NCBI GenBank assembly: GCA_024280885.1
Contig: JAJRPF010000056.1
Span: 62,001-126,000, forward strand
Direction: 5' to 3'
Source of the DNA: Planctomycetota bacterium
GTDB lineage: Bacteria > Planctomycetota > JAJSAM01 > JAJVHW01
Length of the DNA stretch: 64,000 nt
Shown: positions 1 through 8,668 of the stretch, in pieces
How the letters are laid out: every line of letters starts with the position of its first letter
How positions within the stretch are numbered: the first letter of the stretch is position 1
Program-made: the position numbers and the translations under genes
The notes under the pieces: generated by a model
What the model was told of the DNA's origin: nothing
The model's input: the letters and a program-made list of their open reading frames with translations, nothing else
Database searches by the model: none

Positions 1-405
1 CTGAAGGGCACGTTTCTCGTCTGTCAGGCAGCGATGAATGTCATGCTCGAGCAGGGCTACGGTCGCATCGTGAACACGGCTTCGGTTGCGGTGGACGGCA
101 ACTTCGGTCAGGCGAACTACGCGGCCTCGAAGGCGGGCGTTGTCGGCCTCACCCGCACACTCGCACTCGAACTCGCGAAGCCGGGCATCACCGTCAACGC
201 CGTTGCGCCGGGTGCCACCGACACCCCGATGTTCGATGCGGTCCCGGACGAGATCAAGGCGGCGATTTGCAAGTCGATCCCGCTGCGTCGCATGGCCGAG
301 CCCGCCGAGGTGGCCGCGGTCCACGCTTTCCTTTGCAGCGACGACGCCAGCTACATCACGGGGCAACTCCTGTACGTGGACGGCGGCGCCACGCTGGGCT
401 GCTGA
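1..405 (+). CDS. Short-chain dehydrogenase/reductase (FabG-like), 5'-truncated by window edge
   Basis: The frame is open from base 1, giving the last 134 residues of a classical SDR. The catalytic Ser lies in NTASVAV (codon at 82), and the Tyr/Lys pair lies in NYAASKAG (Tyr codon at 118, Lys at 130). The NAVAPGATDTPM turn and the C-terminal YITGQLLYVDGGA are typical of 3-oxoacyl-ACP reductases that use NAD(P)H in fatty-acid or polyhydroxyalkanoate synthesis. The Rossmann N-terminus (TGxxxGxG) lies outside the window, so substrate and cofactor cannot be judged. Many SDRs share this C-terminal signature, so FabG is a family-level guess. Confidence 0.9.
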   Translation: MKGTFLVCQAAMNVMLEQGYGRIVNTASVAVDGNFGQANYAASKAGVVGLTRTLALELAKPGITVNAVAPGATDTPMFDAVPDEIKAAICKSIPLRRMAEPAEVAAVHAFLCSDDASYITGQLLYVDGGATLGC

Positions 406-439
406 ACTCGCGGTCAATCGAGTCCATGAACGCAGACGC

Positions 440-1153
440 GTGAACGACGACGAAGGGGCGGTGGGGAGTCAGTCTCCCCGCCGCCGCTCCGCATTCAGGT
501 GGCTCGGCCACGCGACGGTGTTTCTTCCCGGGGTGCCGTCCGTCGCCGTCGATCCGTGGCGTTGGCGCCTCGCTGACGTTGCAGATCTCGTGCTCGTCAC
601 CAGTGCGCATGTGGATCACTGCTCCGAAGACGACATCGCGGCGGCACGTCACGGGGCAGCGCCGATCATCGCGCCGTCTGCCGCGGCGAAGCGTCTGCGC
701 TCCACGTTCGGCGAGGCCGTGATCGCGCTCGACGCGGGGGAGTCGCATGTGCACGAGGGCATTTCCGTGCTGGCTCTTCCGGCGGAGGGGCCGACGCGCG
801 ATGGCAGCCCATCCGGATTCCTGCCGCGGGGCGCGGCCCTCAGTTATTGCGTGGACACGCCCCGCGCTCGGTACCTCTTCCTCGGCGACTCCATTGTCTT
901 GCCGGAACACGAGGGCCACGCCGCGGACATCGCATTCGTCGCCGTCGGCGGGCTCGTGACGGCCACGCCGGAGGAAGCCGCGGAGACGGCTGGTCAACTC
1001 GGCGCGGGTCTGGTGGTGCCGGTTCATTGGGGCGACCTGGAAGCGCGCTTCGACGCGGCGCGGCGCTTCGTCGAACTCTGCGCCGAGCGCGGGATTGCGA
1101 CCGAGCTCGCCGCGCCCCAAGGAAGCGCGCGCGACGCATCGGATCAGGGGTAG
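440..1153 (+). CDS. Metallo-beta-lactamase fold protein (UlaG/YtnP-like)
   Basis: About 237 residues if it starts at GTG 440. An in-frame GTG at 461 is an alternative, and neither has a good ribosome-binding site. The layout is that of a small MBL-fold hydrolase: GHATVFL near the N-terminus, a DPWRW turn, then TSAHVDHCSEDD at the metal-binding loop, YLFLGDS and VPVHWGD. The canonical loop is THxHxDH. Here the first His is Ser (S-A-H-V-D-H), so one metal site may be altered. Upstream in-frame codons overlap the SDR gene and look non-coding. The substrate is unknown. It sits 34 bp after the SDR stop and 28 bp before the CBS gene, so the three may be co-transcribed. Confidence 0.8.
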   Translation: MNDDEGAVGSQSPRRRSAFRWLGHATVFLPGVPSVAVDPWRWRLADVADLVLVTSAHVDHCSEDDIAAARHGAAPIIAPSAAAKRLRSTFGEAVIALDAGESHVHEGISVLALPAEGPTRDGSPSGFLPRGAALSYCVDTPRARYLFLGDSIVLPEHEGHAADIAFVAVGGLVTATPEEAAETAGQLGAGLVVPVHWGDLEARFDAARRFVELCAERGIATELAAPQGSARDASDQG

Positions 1154-1181
1154 ACTCGGGCGACCTCAAGGGAAAAACGCC

Positions 1182-1610
1182 ATGCTCGTCGATGCCATCA
1201 TGAACACCAATGTGGTCACCGTGACGCGGGACCACACCGTCCTGGCCGCGGCCCGCCTCATGCGCGAAGAGAGCGTCGGCTCTGTCGTGGTGCTGGATGA
1301 CCACGGGCGCCCGATTGGCATGCTGACCGACCGTGACATCGCCGTCGGTCTGGTGGCCGAAGGCGGCAGCGCCGACACACCGATCGACGAGATCATGTCC
1401 ACCCCGGTCTACGCGGTCCCCGAGAACACGCTCATCTTCGATCTCCTGCGCGAGATGTCGCACCGCAAGGTCCACCGCGTGCCGGTCATCGATCACGAGA
1501 AGAAGATGATCGGCATCTGCAGCGTGGACGACGCCCTGCTGCTTCTGACGACGGAGCTCGTCAACGTCGCCGACGTGCTGGGCCACCGCACGCGCGTCCT
1601 CGACGCGTAA
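1182..1610 (+). CDS. CBS-domain pair protein
   Basis: A 142-residue stand-alone tandem CBS (Bateman) module. CBS1 covers about residues 1-60 (MLVDAIMNTNVVTVTRDHTV, then GMLTDRDIAVGLV) and CBS2 about 65-125 (IMSTPVYAVPENT, then IGICSVDDALLLL). Such modules bind adenosine nucleotides and act as energy or redox sensors for partner proteins, and no effector domain is attached. I chose ATG 1182 because the first CBS motif begins at once; longer upstream reading overlaps the MBL gene. The gene ends just before an inverted-repeat element that separates it from the convergent kinase gene. Confidence 0.9.
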   Translation: MLVDAIMNTNVVTVTRDHTVLAAARLMREESVGSVVVLDDHGRPIGMLTDRDIAVGLVAEGGSADTPIDEIMSTPVYAVPENTLIFDLLREMSHRKVHRVPVIDHEKKMIGICSVDDALLLLTTELVNVADVLGHRTRVLDA

Positions 1611-1621
1611 CACGCGCGGAC

Positions 1622-1715
1622 ACGGAGCCAGGACAGTTTCGGCGGAGTTCGGCGCAACCCGCTTGATTTGGCGAGAGCAAACCTCCGAGCTCCGCCGAGA
1701 CTGTCCTGGCTCCGT
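1622..1715. repeat. 94-bp inverted-repeat element (copy 1)
   Basis: The arms 1622-1652 and 1685-1715 are 31 bp each and match at 29 of 31 positions in inverted orientation. The outer end of the right arm reads GTCCTGGCTCCGT. A second copy of the same design lies at 63071-63158. The position between two convergent genes suits a bidirectional terminator, but recurrence elsewhere suggests a dispersed REPIN/MITE-like element. Confidence 0.7.
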
Positions 1716-1735
1716 ATCGTGGTTCCGTATCGCCC

Positions 1736-4700
1736 CTACTCGGTGGCGGAGTGGATCGCGGCGTGCAGTGGCACGTTGGTGAGCATCGCCTCACGGCACG
1801 ACTCGGGTGCGTGCTCTAGGAGATGCGCCAGCAGACGCTGTGCCTCGTTGCGATGCTCCGCCTTCTTCGTCGCGCGCCACAGCTCGAAGTGCGCTTCCAT
1901 CCGGTCGCGCACACGCATTCGTGGTCCGTGCGACTTCAGCGCTGCCTCCGCGGCAACACCTCCCGACAGATACACCGCGCTGAGTACGAGTTCGTCGGGA
2001 CGGTCGATGTCGCGGGCGATTTGCTGCGCCTCGTTCAGCGCCACGTCGTCCTCGCTGCCTTGTTTTCTCCGCAGCCGGCCGAGGGCGAGGAGCGACTCGG
2101 CGACGCCGCTCGGGTAGGCGATCTCGCGCCGCAACGAAAGCGCCTCTTCGTAGAGGCGTGTGGCCTCTTCTTCGTCGCCGATCTGTTCCGCCACCTCGCC
2201 CAGGCGGTGGGTCGCGTAGCTCTCAGGGCGCCGCAGGCCCATTGACCTCAGCTCCCCGCGAGCGCCTTCGATCGTGGCACGCGCTTGCGTCGGATCGCCC
2301 AACGCGGCCTGCATACGACCGACGTTCAGCGGCGCGACGGCTCGCACGGACGGACTCTCCGCGGACGCGACGGCGTTCTCGAAGCAGGCCAGCGCCTCCC
2401 CGTAGCGGCCCATGTACTGATGGCAGAGCCCGCGCGTATTGGCACTCTTCTGCTCCAGCTCAAGCGCCTCCTCCTGGTGCCCGAGCGTCGAGAGCACCAT
2501 CGCCAGCCGACTCCGCAGTTCCGTGCGCTGCTCGTCGTCCTCCACGATGCCGAGCGCGTCCTGGTACACGGCCTGGGCTTCTTCGAGGTGTCCGAGCGCC
2601 CAAGCGTGCCAGCCGAGTTCGCTGCGGGCCTTACAGCGCAACGCGGTGTCGCCGATCGAGTCTGCGATGCCGACCGCCTCCTCGATTGCCGCGCCTTGTC
2701 GCTTGCGCTGGCCCAGGTGTCCGTGGACCGCGGCCTTGCGGATGAGGATCTTGCAGCGATCCTGCGGCGTGAGGTGTCCCAGCCTCTCGAGGGCGCGATT
2801 GCAGAGCGTGACGTGCGCGTCGTTGCGGTACTCGTTGTCGACGTGCTCGAGCGCGCTATCCAAGTAGCGTCGCGCGGACTCAGGGGTTGTCCCGCGCATG
2901 TGGTGGTCGGCCATGAAATACGCTGCGGCGCCGTCAGGTTCCTCGACGTCGGCGAGGTTGCCGCGCGCCTCGAATGCATCAGCGGTCAGCATGTGGTAGT
3001 GGCGACGCAGGGCATCGGGCTGCTCCGCGTAGAGGACCTCTTGGATCTGGTGATGGTCGAAGCGGTAGCCCGCACCATGCGCTTGGACGATGCCTAGGCG
3101 GCGTTCGAGTGCGGCCAGACGCTGGAGCACCTGGATCGGCTTGATCTCGAGAGCACGGGCGAGAAGGTCGGGCTCGAACGCGAAGCCCTGCACCGCCGCG
3201 CAGTCGAGCAGGTTGCGGTCGTCGTCGTTGAGACCCTTGATGCGCACGCCGATGAGATCGCGCACGGCCGCTGGTACGGCGACGTCGGTGAGCGCGTCGG
3301 TGTCCTCAGTATTCCCAGTCTCCTCGTTGTCATGGACGTTGCGTGCGATCTCGAGCACGAAGAGCGGAACGCCGTCGGACTTCTCTGCGATCCGGCTGCC
3401 GTACTTCCGCACGAGCGCATCCGAACGCAGGGTCTCGGAGAGCATGGCGGAGACGTCGTGCTGCGAGAGTCGGCCCAATTCGTGACGCCGAAAACGATCG
3501 AGACGCGCGAAGTGCTCAATGTGCTGATCGAAGTCGGCCGAGCGCGCGGTCATCACGAGCAGAGTGCGCTGCGTGGAGATCGCGCGGGCGATCGACATCA
3601 GGAGATGGACGCTTTCCTGCGGCGCGAAGTGCAGGTCGTCAATTGCCCAGACCGAGGGCTTGTCGACGGAGAGGTTGCGTACGAGGTGGCACCCGATCGT
3701 GTGCAGTGCGTCGGCCTGGAGTTCAGCCGCGTCCACAGGTGCGCTCTCGTGCGTCACCATTGCGGCGAACGACGACACGAGTGTCGGTGTCTCCGGGATG
3801 AAGGGTTCGAGACCCTCGGCCAGATTGACGCTGCCGAATTTCCCGATGATCGCTTCCGTCAGCCCCCCGAGCCCCGCACCTGGTGTGTAGGCGCCGTAGA
3901 GGATGTGCGCGTCGTCGATCGAGATCTCGCGTGCAAAGGCGTCGAGCAGCCGTGTCTTCCCGATGCCCGCCTCGCCCTCGAAGAGCAGTACGCCGCCCTC
4001 GCCGAGCTTCGCACGGTCCCACGCCTGGTGCAGCGCGCGCAGTTCCTTTTCGCGACCGACGAGCGCGCACTCGCGGCGCACGTTGATCGTCGGGACAACC
4101 GACGTGTCCTTGCGCATCTCGCGCTCGATCTCCTGCCACCACGTCGAGTGCTCGGCTTCGTCGAGCAAAGTGTTCACTTCGGCAGCCGACTCGAAGCGCT
4201 CTCCGGGTTCCTTCGAGAGGAGCCTGTGCACCACTTCCGAGAAGAAGGGCGAGATCTCGGGCGCACGATCATGGAGGCGCGGTGGGTCCAGGTCTCGGTG
4301 GTTCCGCATGACGGCGACCACACCGTCCGCTTTGAACGGATTATCACCGGTCGCGAGTTCGTAGAGGAGCACGCCGAGCGCGTAGAGGTCGGCGGACGGT
4401 CCGACGTTGGCGTTCATGTCGAATTGCTCGGGTGCCGCGTAGAGGTACGATCCGACGAACTGCCCGACCATGGTGAGCGCGACCGACGCCTCCTGCATCT
4501 TCGCTACACCGAGATCCATGATCCGCACGGTGTGGTTGCGGCTGATGAGGACGTTCTCGGGCTTGAGATCGCGGTGCGTGATCCCCGCGGCGTGGATGGC
4601 GCCGAGTCCTGCGGAGAGCTGGAGCGCGATCTCACGCAAAAGCGTCTCGGGAACGGTGCCGAGCTCCCGCAAGAGCTGACGCAGACTGTTGCCGCGCACG

Positions 4701-4969
4701 TACTCCATCACCATGTACGTGATCTGTTTCCCGTCGATCACGATCGAATCCATCTCGAGCGTACGGACGACGTTCGGGTGCTTGACCTTGCTGCCCAGCT
4801 GCCCCTCGCGAATGAAGCGCATGAAGAAGCCCGGCGACGCGAGCAAGTGGGGATGCACGGTCTTGAGCGCAACTCTGCGTCCGCTGTCCGACATTGCGAG
4901 GTACACCTCGCCCATTCCCCCCGATCCGATCTTGGACAAGATCGAGTAGCGACCGAGATGCGACAGCAT
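1736..4969 (-). CDS. Ser/Thr protein kinase fused to AAA-type ATPase and TPR repeats
   Basis: 1077 residues from ATG 4969, chosen because GGAG lies 9 nt upstream and the kinase begins at once; an in-frame ATG at 5038 is also possible. The Hanks-type kinase spans about residues 7-270: IGSGGMGEV glycine loop (14-22), VALK lysine 36, HRDLKPEN loop (132-139), and DLG in place of DFG (152-154). An AAA/STAND-like ATPase follows, with GEAGIGKT Walker A (332-339) and a Walker B-like VWAIDDLH. The C-terminal third is rich in TPR-like helices. There is no transmembrane segment, so it is probably a cytoplasmic signalling hub. Kinase-ATPase-TPR fusions are common in Myxococcota, Planctomycetota and Actinobacteria. 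Targets are unknown. Confidence 0.92.
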   Translation of the reverse strand: MLSHLGRYSILSKIGSGGMGEVYLAMSDSGRRVALKTVHPHLLASPGFFMRFIREGQLGSKVKHPNVVRTLEMDSIVIDGKQITYMVMEYVRGNSLRQLLRELGTVPETLLREIALQLSAGLGAIHAAGITHRDLKPENVLISRNHTVRIMDLGVAKMQEASVALTMVGQFVGSYLYAAPEQFDMNANVGPSADLYALGVLLYELATGDNPFKADGVVAVMRNHRDLDPPRLHDRAPEISPFFSEVVHRLLSKEPGERFESAAEVNTLLDEAEHSTWWQEIEREMRKDTSVVPTINVRRECALVGREKELRALHQAWDRAKLGEGGVLLFEGEAGIGKTRLLDAFAREISIDDAHILYGAYTPGAGLGGLTEAIIGKFGSVNLAEGLEPFIPETPTLVSSFAAMVTHESAPVDAAELQADALHTIGCHLVRNLSVDKPSVWAIDDLHFAPQESVHLLMSIARAISTQRTLLVMTARSADFDQHIEHFARLDRFRRHELGRLSQHDVSAMLSETLRSDALVRKYGSRIAEKSDGVPLFVLEIARNVHDNEETGNTEDTDALTDVAVPAAVRDLIGVRIKGLNDDDRNLLDCAAVQGFAFEPDLLARALEIKPIQVLQRLAALERRLGIVQAHGAGYRFDHHQIQEVLYAEQPDALRRHYHMLTADAFEARGNLADVEEPDGAAAYFMADHHMRGTTPESARRYLDSALEHVDNEYRNDAHVTLCNRALERLGHLTPQDRCKILIRKAAVHGHLGQRKRQGAAIEEAVGIADSIGDTALRCKARSELGWHAWALGHLEEAQAVYQDALGIVEDDEQRTELRSRLAMVLSTLGHQEEALELEQKSANTRGLCHQYMGRYGEALACFENAVASAESPSVRAVAPLNVGRMQAALGDPTQARATIEGARGELRSMGLRRPESYATHRLGEVAEQIGDEEEATRLYEEALSLRREIAYPSGVAESLLALGRLRRKQGSEDDVALNEAQQIARDIDRPDELVLSAVYLSGGVAAEAALKSHGPRMRVRDRMEAHFELWRATKKAEHRNEAQRLLAHLLEHAPESCREAMLTNVPLHAAIHSATE

Positions 4970-5145
4970 CGGACGGATCTCCCTTGTGCATGGACCGACC
5001 TCTTCGCGCAGGCCGCCTGACTTACCGCGGTCGAGCATTCACGCGAACGTACACAAGTTATCGAAAGAGAGCGGAGAGTGGGGCGCCGGAATTCGTGAGC
5101 AGAGGTGTTGTCGATCGAAGCCCCTCGTGCCAGACGGCGCGGACG

Positions 5146-8028
5146 CTACCGCGGGAGGAACTCCCGAAGGGCCTCGCCCGTCGGGCTTGCCTTCACGCGA
5201 GCGACCTCCTCCGGAGTGCCCTTTGCAACGACGTGACCGCCGCCCGAGCCGCCCTCGGGGCCCAGATCGATCACGTGGTCCGCAGCGGCAATGACGTCGA
5301 GTGAGTGCTCGATCACGACGACGGTATTGCCCTGATCGGCGAGGGCGGAGAGCACCTCCAGCAGTCGCCGGATATCCTCGAAGTGCAGGCCGGTTGTCGG
5401 CTCATCCAGGACGAAGAGCGTGCGCCCGGTGCTACGCTTCGCCAGTTCCCGCGCGAGCTTAACACGTTGCGCCTCGCCGCCCGAGAGCGTCGTCGCGCTC
5501 TGTCCGAGCGTCAGGTAGCCGAGACCGACGTCGATGAGCGTCGAGAGGACAACCGCGATCCGCGGGTGATTGCGGAAGAGCGTGTGCGCGTCTTCGATCG
5601 TGGTGGCGAGCACCTCCGAGATCGAGTGACCGCGGTAGAGGATCTCGCTCGTCGCGGCGTTGTAGCGCGTGCCGTTACACGTCTCGCACGGGACGTAGAC
5701 GTCGGGCAGGAAGTGCATCTCGACGAGGATCTGACCGGCACCCTGGCATTCCTCGCAGCGACCGCCCTTCACGTTGAACGAGAAACGGCCGGCCGTGTAT
5801 CCGCGTGCGCGTGACTCGGCAAGCTGCGCGAAGACGTTGCGGACGGGGTCGAAGACCTTCGTATACGTCGCGGGATTGCTGCGCGGCGTGCGCCCGATGG
5901 GGGATTGGTCGATGTCGACGATCTTGTCGATGAGATCCAGACCCTTGATGGCCTTGTGAGCGCCGACGGCGCCCGTCGAACCATGCAGCGCGCGCGCGGC
6001 GGCGGGCCGCAGGATGCCGTTGACGAGCGAACTCTTTCCCGCGCCCGAGACGCCCGTCACGGCGATCATCTTGCCGAGCGGGAAGTCGACGGTGACCTTC
6101 TGCAAGTTGTTCTCGGATGCGCCTTCGATGCGGATGCGTTTCCCGCTGCCACGGCGTCGTTCGGCGCGGCGCGGGATGGTGCGTCGCCGGGAGAGGTACT
6201 CTCCGGTGAGTGACTTCTTGCTTGTCAGCAAACCCTTGACGGCGCCCTCGTAGACCACCTCGCCACCGTGGACGCCGGCACTGGGTCCGAAGTCGATGAC
6301 GTGGTCGGCCGCGCGGATCGTCAGCTCGTCGTGTTCGACGACAAGAACGGTGTTCCCGATGTCGCGCAGGTGCAGCAACGACGAGAGCAGCCGCTTCTGG
6401 TCGCGATGGTGCAGGCCGATCGACGGCTCGTCGAGGACGTAGACGACGCCGGTCAGTTCGCTCCCGATCTGCGAAGCGAGTCGGATGCGCTGCGCCTCGC
6501 CGCCCGAGAGCGTGGCCGCGCTGCGGTCGAGCGTGAGGTAGCCGAGTCCGACATCGCGTAGGAAACGTAGTCGTGAACGGATCTCGCGGATGACCTCCTC
6601 GGCGACCCTTGCCTTGCCGCCCTCCCACTCGAGTTCCAGAGCGTGTGCGAGTGCATCGGCCACGGGCATCTCGACCGTCTCGGCGATCGTGCGGCCGCCG
6701 ACGCGCACCGACAGCGCCTCCGCGCAGAGCCGCATGCCGTCGCAGTCGCGGCAGGCCTGGTCGCGCATCCAGCGTGCGTGGTGCTTGCGCATCGTGTCCG
6801 ACGTCGCCTCGCGCCAGCGTTTCTCGACGCGCGGCAGCATGCCTTCCCACGTCGTCTTGAACTCGGTGCTCCAGCGCTTGCCGGACATGTTGATCTTGAA
6901 TTCCTTGTCGCCGGCGCCGTGGAGAAACAGGTCGCGCTTCTTCTTGGCGACCTTGCGCCACGGCTTGTCGAGGTCGATCCCGAGTTGGCGGAACATGCCC
7001 TGTGCATATTCGGCATTCATGCCCGTCTTGCCGGGCTCGAGCCGACTCCTCCACGGCAGGAGCGCGCCTTCGTGGAGCGAGAGCCCGTCGTCCGGAATGA
7101 TCAGGTCGAGATCCGCAGCAGGTGTGCGACCAAGTCCCCCGCAACCGCGACACGCGCCGCGCGGGCTATTCCACGAGAAGAGCTGCGGCGTCAGTTCCGG
7201 GAACGCCGTGCCGCACGCGACGCAGACGCGGCGGTCGGTGTAGCCGCGCTCTTCGCCATCGAGGAAGAACGCCACCAGGTGACCTTCGCCGGACTTCAGC
7301 GCCGTCTCGACCGAGTCCGTCAAGCGCTGCCTGCTCAGTTTGCCGGTGACGAGTCGATCGACCACGGCTTCGATCGTATGCTTGCGCTTGCTGTCGAGGC
7401 CCGTCACATCGTCGAGTGGAACGACGGTCCCATCGATGCGGGCCCGCACGAAACCCGCGCGGCGTGCGGCGTCGAGCAACTCCCGGTGTTCGCCCTTGCG
7501 ATCGACCACGAGCGGCGCGAGGACGAGCAGCTTTCGCCCCGGTTCTGCGGCGAGCAACTCTTCCACGATCGCCTCGGCCGAACCGGCGCCAACAGGTCCG
7601 CCGCATTTCGGGCACGCGGGTTCACCCAGTCGCGCGAAGAGCACGCGCAGGTAGTCGTGAATCTCGGTGACTGTGCCGACGGTCGAGCGCGGGTTGCGCG
7701 ACGCGGTCTTCTGTTCGATCGAGATGGTGGGGGCGAGACCGCGGATCGCATCGAACGCCGGGCGAGGCAACTGGCCGAGGAACTGTCGGGCATACGCGGA
7801 CAGCGACTCGACGTAGCGACGCTGCCCTTCGGCGAAGATCGTGTCGAATGCAAGCGACGTCTTGCCACTGCCGGAGACGCCGCAGAATACGGTGAACGAG
7901 CCCTTGGGGATGTCCACGTTGACGCCGCGCAAGTTGTGCTCGCGCGCGCCGACCACGACGAGCCGATCCTCGCGTGCTCGCTTGCGTGTCTGCGTGTGCG
8001 CTTTCTCTCGCGCGCCGCTACCCGCTGG
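5146..8028 (-). CDS. uvrA: Excinuclease ABC subunit A
   Basis: 960 residues. UvrA is the damage-sensing ABC ATPase of nucleotide excision repair. Visible parts are the first Walker A GVSGSGKT (50-57), SAYARQFLGQ, zinc modules CPKCGG and CVACG...CRGCGG, two LSGGEAQR signatures, the second Walker A GVSGAGKS (about 654-661), and the CEECQGAG...CETCNG zinc finger. I chose GTG 8028, just after the purN stop at 8036. An ATG at 8142 would add 38 Arg/Ser-rich residues inside purN and looks spurious. It is the last gene of the ileS-purN-uvrA train. Confidence 0.97.
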   Translation of the reverse strand, partial: PAGSGAREKAHTQTRKRAREDRLVVVGAREHNLRGVNVDIPKGSFTVFCGVSGSGKTSLAFDTIFAEGQRRYVESLSAYARQFLGQLPRPAFDAIRGLAPTISIEQKTASRNPRSTVGTVTEIHDYLRVLFARLGEPACPKCGGPVGAGSAEAIVEELLAAEPGRKLLVLAPLVVDRKGEHRELLDAARRAGFVRARIDGTVVPLDDVTGLDSKRKHTIEAVVDRLVTGKLSRQRLTDSVETALKSGEGHLVAFFLDGEERGYTDRRVCVACGTAFPELTPQLFSWNSPRGACRGCGGLGRTPAADLDLIIPDDGLSLHEGALLPWRSRLEPGKTGMNAEYAQGMFRQLGIDLDKPWRKVAKKKRDLFLHGAGDKEFKINMSGKRWSTEFKTTWEGMLPRVEKRWREATSDTMRKHHARWMRDQACRDCDGMRLCAEALSVRVGGRTIAETVEMPVADALAHALELEWEGGKARVAEEVIREIRSRLRFLRDVGLGYLTLDRSAATLSGGEAQRIRLASQIGSELTGVVYVLDEPSIGLHHRDQKRLLSSLLHLRDIGNTVLVVEHDELTIRAADHVIDFGPSAGVHGGEVVYEGAVKGLLTSKKSLTGEYLSRRRTIPRRAERRRGSGKRIRIEGASENNLQKVTVDFPLGKMIAVTGVSGAGKSSLVNGILRPAAARALHGSTGAVGAHKAIKGLDLIDKIVDIDQSPIGRTPRSNPATYTKVFDPVRNVFAQLAESRARGYTAGRFSFNVKGGRCEECQGAGQILVEMHFLPDVYVPCETCNGTRYNAATSEILYRGHSISEVLATTIEDAHTLFRNHPRIAVVLSTLIDVGLGYLTLGQSATTLSGGEAQRVKLARELAKRSTGRTLFVLDEPTTGLHFEDIRRLLEVLSALADQGNTVVVIEHSLDVIAAADHVIDLGPEGGSGGGHVVAKGTPEEVARVKASPTGEALREFLPR

Positions 8029-8035
8029 CACCCGC

Positions 8036-8668
8036 CTACGCGCTTTCCGGTGGCAAGACGTGTACGCGTCCGTCGTCGATGCGGAGGCGTTCCTGGCCGT
8101 AGAGCGCGATGGCTTCCGGGTACGCCTCGCACTCCTGCTCAAAGACCCGCGCTGCGACGTCGTCCGGCGTGTCGGTGAAGCGCACTGGGACCGTGCGCTG
8201 CAGAATGATTGGCCCCTTGTCGTATTCGCGACTGGCGAAGTGCACGGTACAGCCCGAGATCTTGGCGCCGCTCGCGAGCACGGCCTCGTGCACGTGATGC
8301 CCGTACATCCCCTGTCCGCCGAACGCCGGGAGCAGGCCGGGGTGGATGTTGATCACTCGCTCGTCCCAGTGCGCTGGGAAGTCCCACAGACGTAGGAAGC
8401 CGCCCATGATGACCAGGTCGGCGTGCGCTGCATCGACGGCGCGCGTGATGCCCTCGTTGAACTCGGCTACACGGTCCGTTCCCGGCCACTCCACGACGCA
8501 CGACGGGATGCTGTGACGCGCCGCGCGCTCGAGTCCCTTGGTGCCCGGTTTCGACGCGATGACGAGACAGACCTCTGCGTCGAGCCGACCGTCCGCGATG
8601 CGATCGATCAGATTCTGCAGCGTGGTGCCGCCACCGGAGACGAGTACGGCGAGTCGCGGAGTGCTCAT
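8036..8668 (-). CDS. purN: Phosphoribosylglycinamide formyltransferase
   Basis: 210 residues. It transfers formyl from 10-formyl-THF to GAR in purine synthesis. The substrate loop is VSGGGTTLQNL, where E. coli has SGNGSNLQ. The catalytic region shows VINIHPGLLPAFGG (Asn and His) and REYDKGPIILQ (Asp). ATG 8668 overlaps the ileS stop by 4 nt (ATGA), which fixes the start and implies translational coupling. As I recall, the GGGTTL loop is frequent in planctomycetal PurN sequences and is a mild taxonomic hint. Confidence 0.95.
   Translation of the reverse strand: MSTPRLAVLVSGGGTTLQNLIDRIADGRLDAEVCLVIASKPGTKGLERAARHSIPSCVVEWPGTDRVAEFNEGITRAVDAAHADLVIMGGFLRLWDFPAHWDERVINIHPGLLPAFGGQGMYGHHVHEAVLASGAKISGCTVHFASREYDKGPIILQRTVPVRFTDTPDDVAARVFEQECEAYPEAIALYGQERLRIDDGRVHVLPPESA

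Noticed and set aside
86..439. N-terminal extension of the MBL-fold protein
   Set aside because: It overlaps the SDR gene in another frame and is Arg/Ser/Thr-rich; the MBL fold starts only after about 440.
3332..5020. 562-codon open frame opposite the kinase/ATPase gene
   Set aside because: Antisense to a clear kinase in high-GC DNA; His/Arg/Val-rich composition with no family motif. Other long opposite-strand frames (6643-8178, 9490-10929, 12782-14740, 30691-32451, 59003-61090) were rejected for the same reason.
4970..5145. Promoter for the kinase/ATPase gene in an AT-richer patch near 5046-5070
   Set aside because: A -10-like GATAACT is present but no acceptable -35 partner was found.
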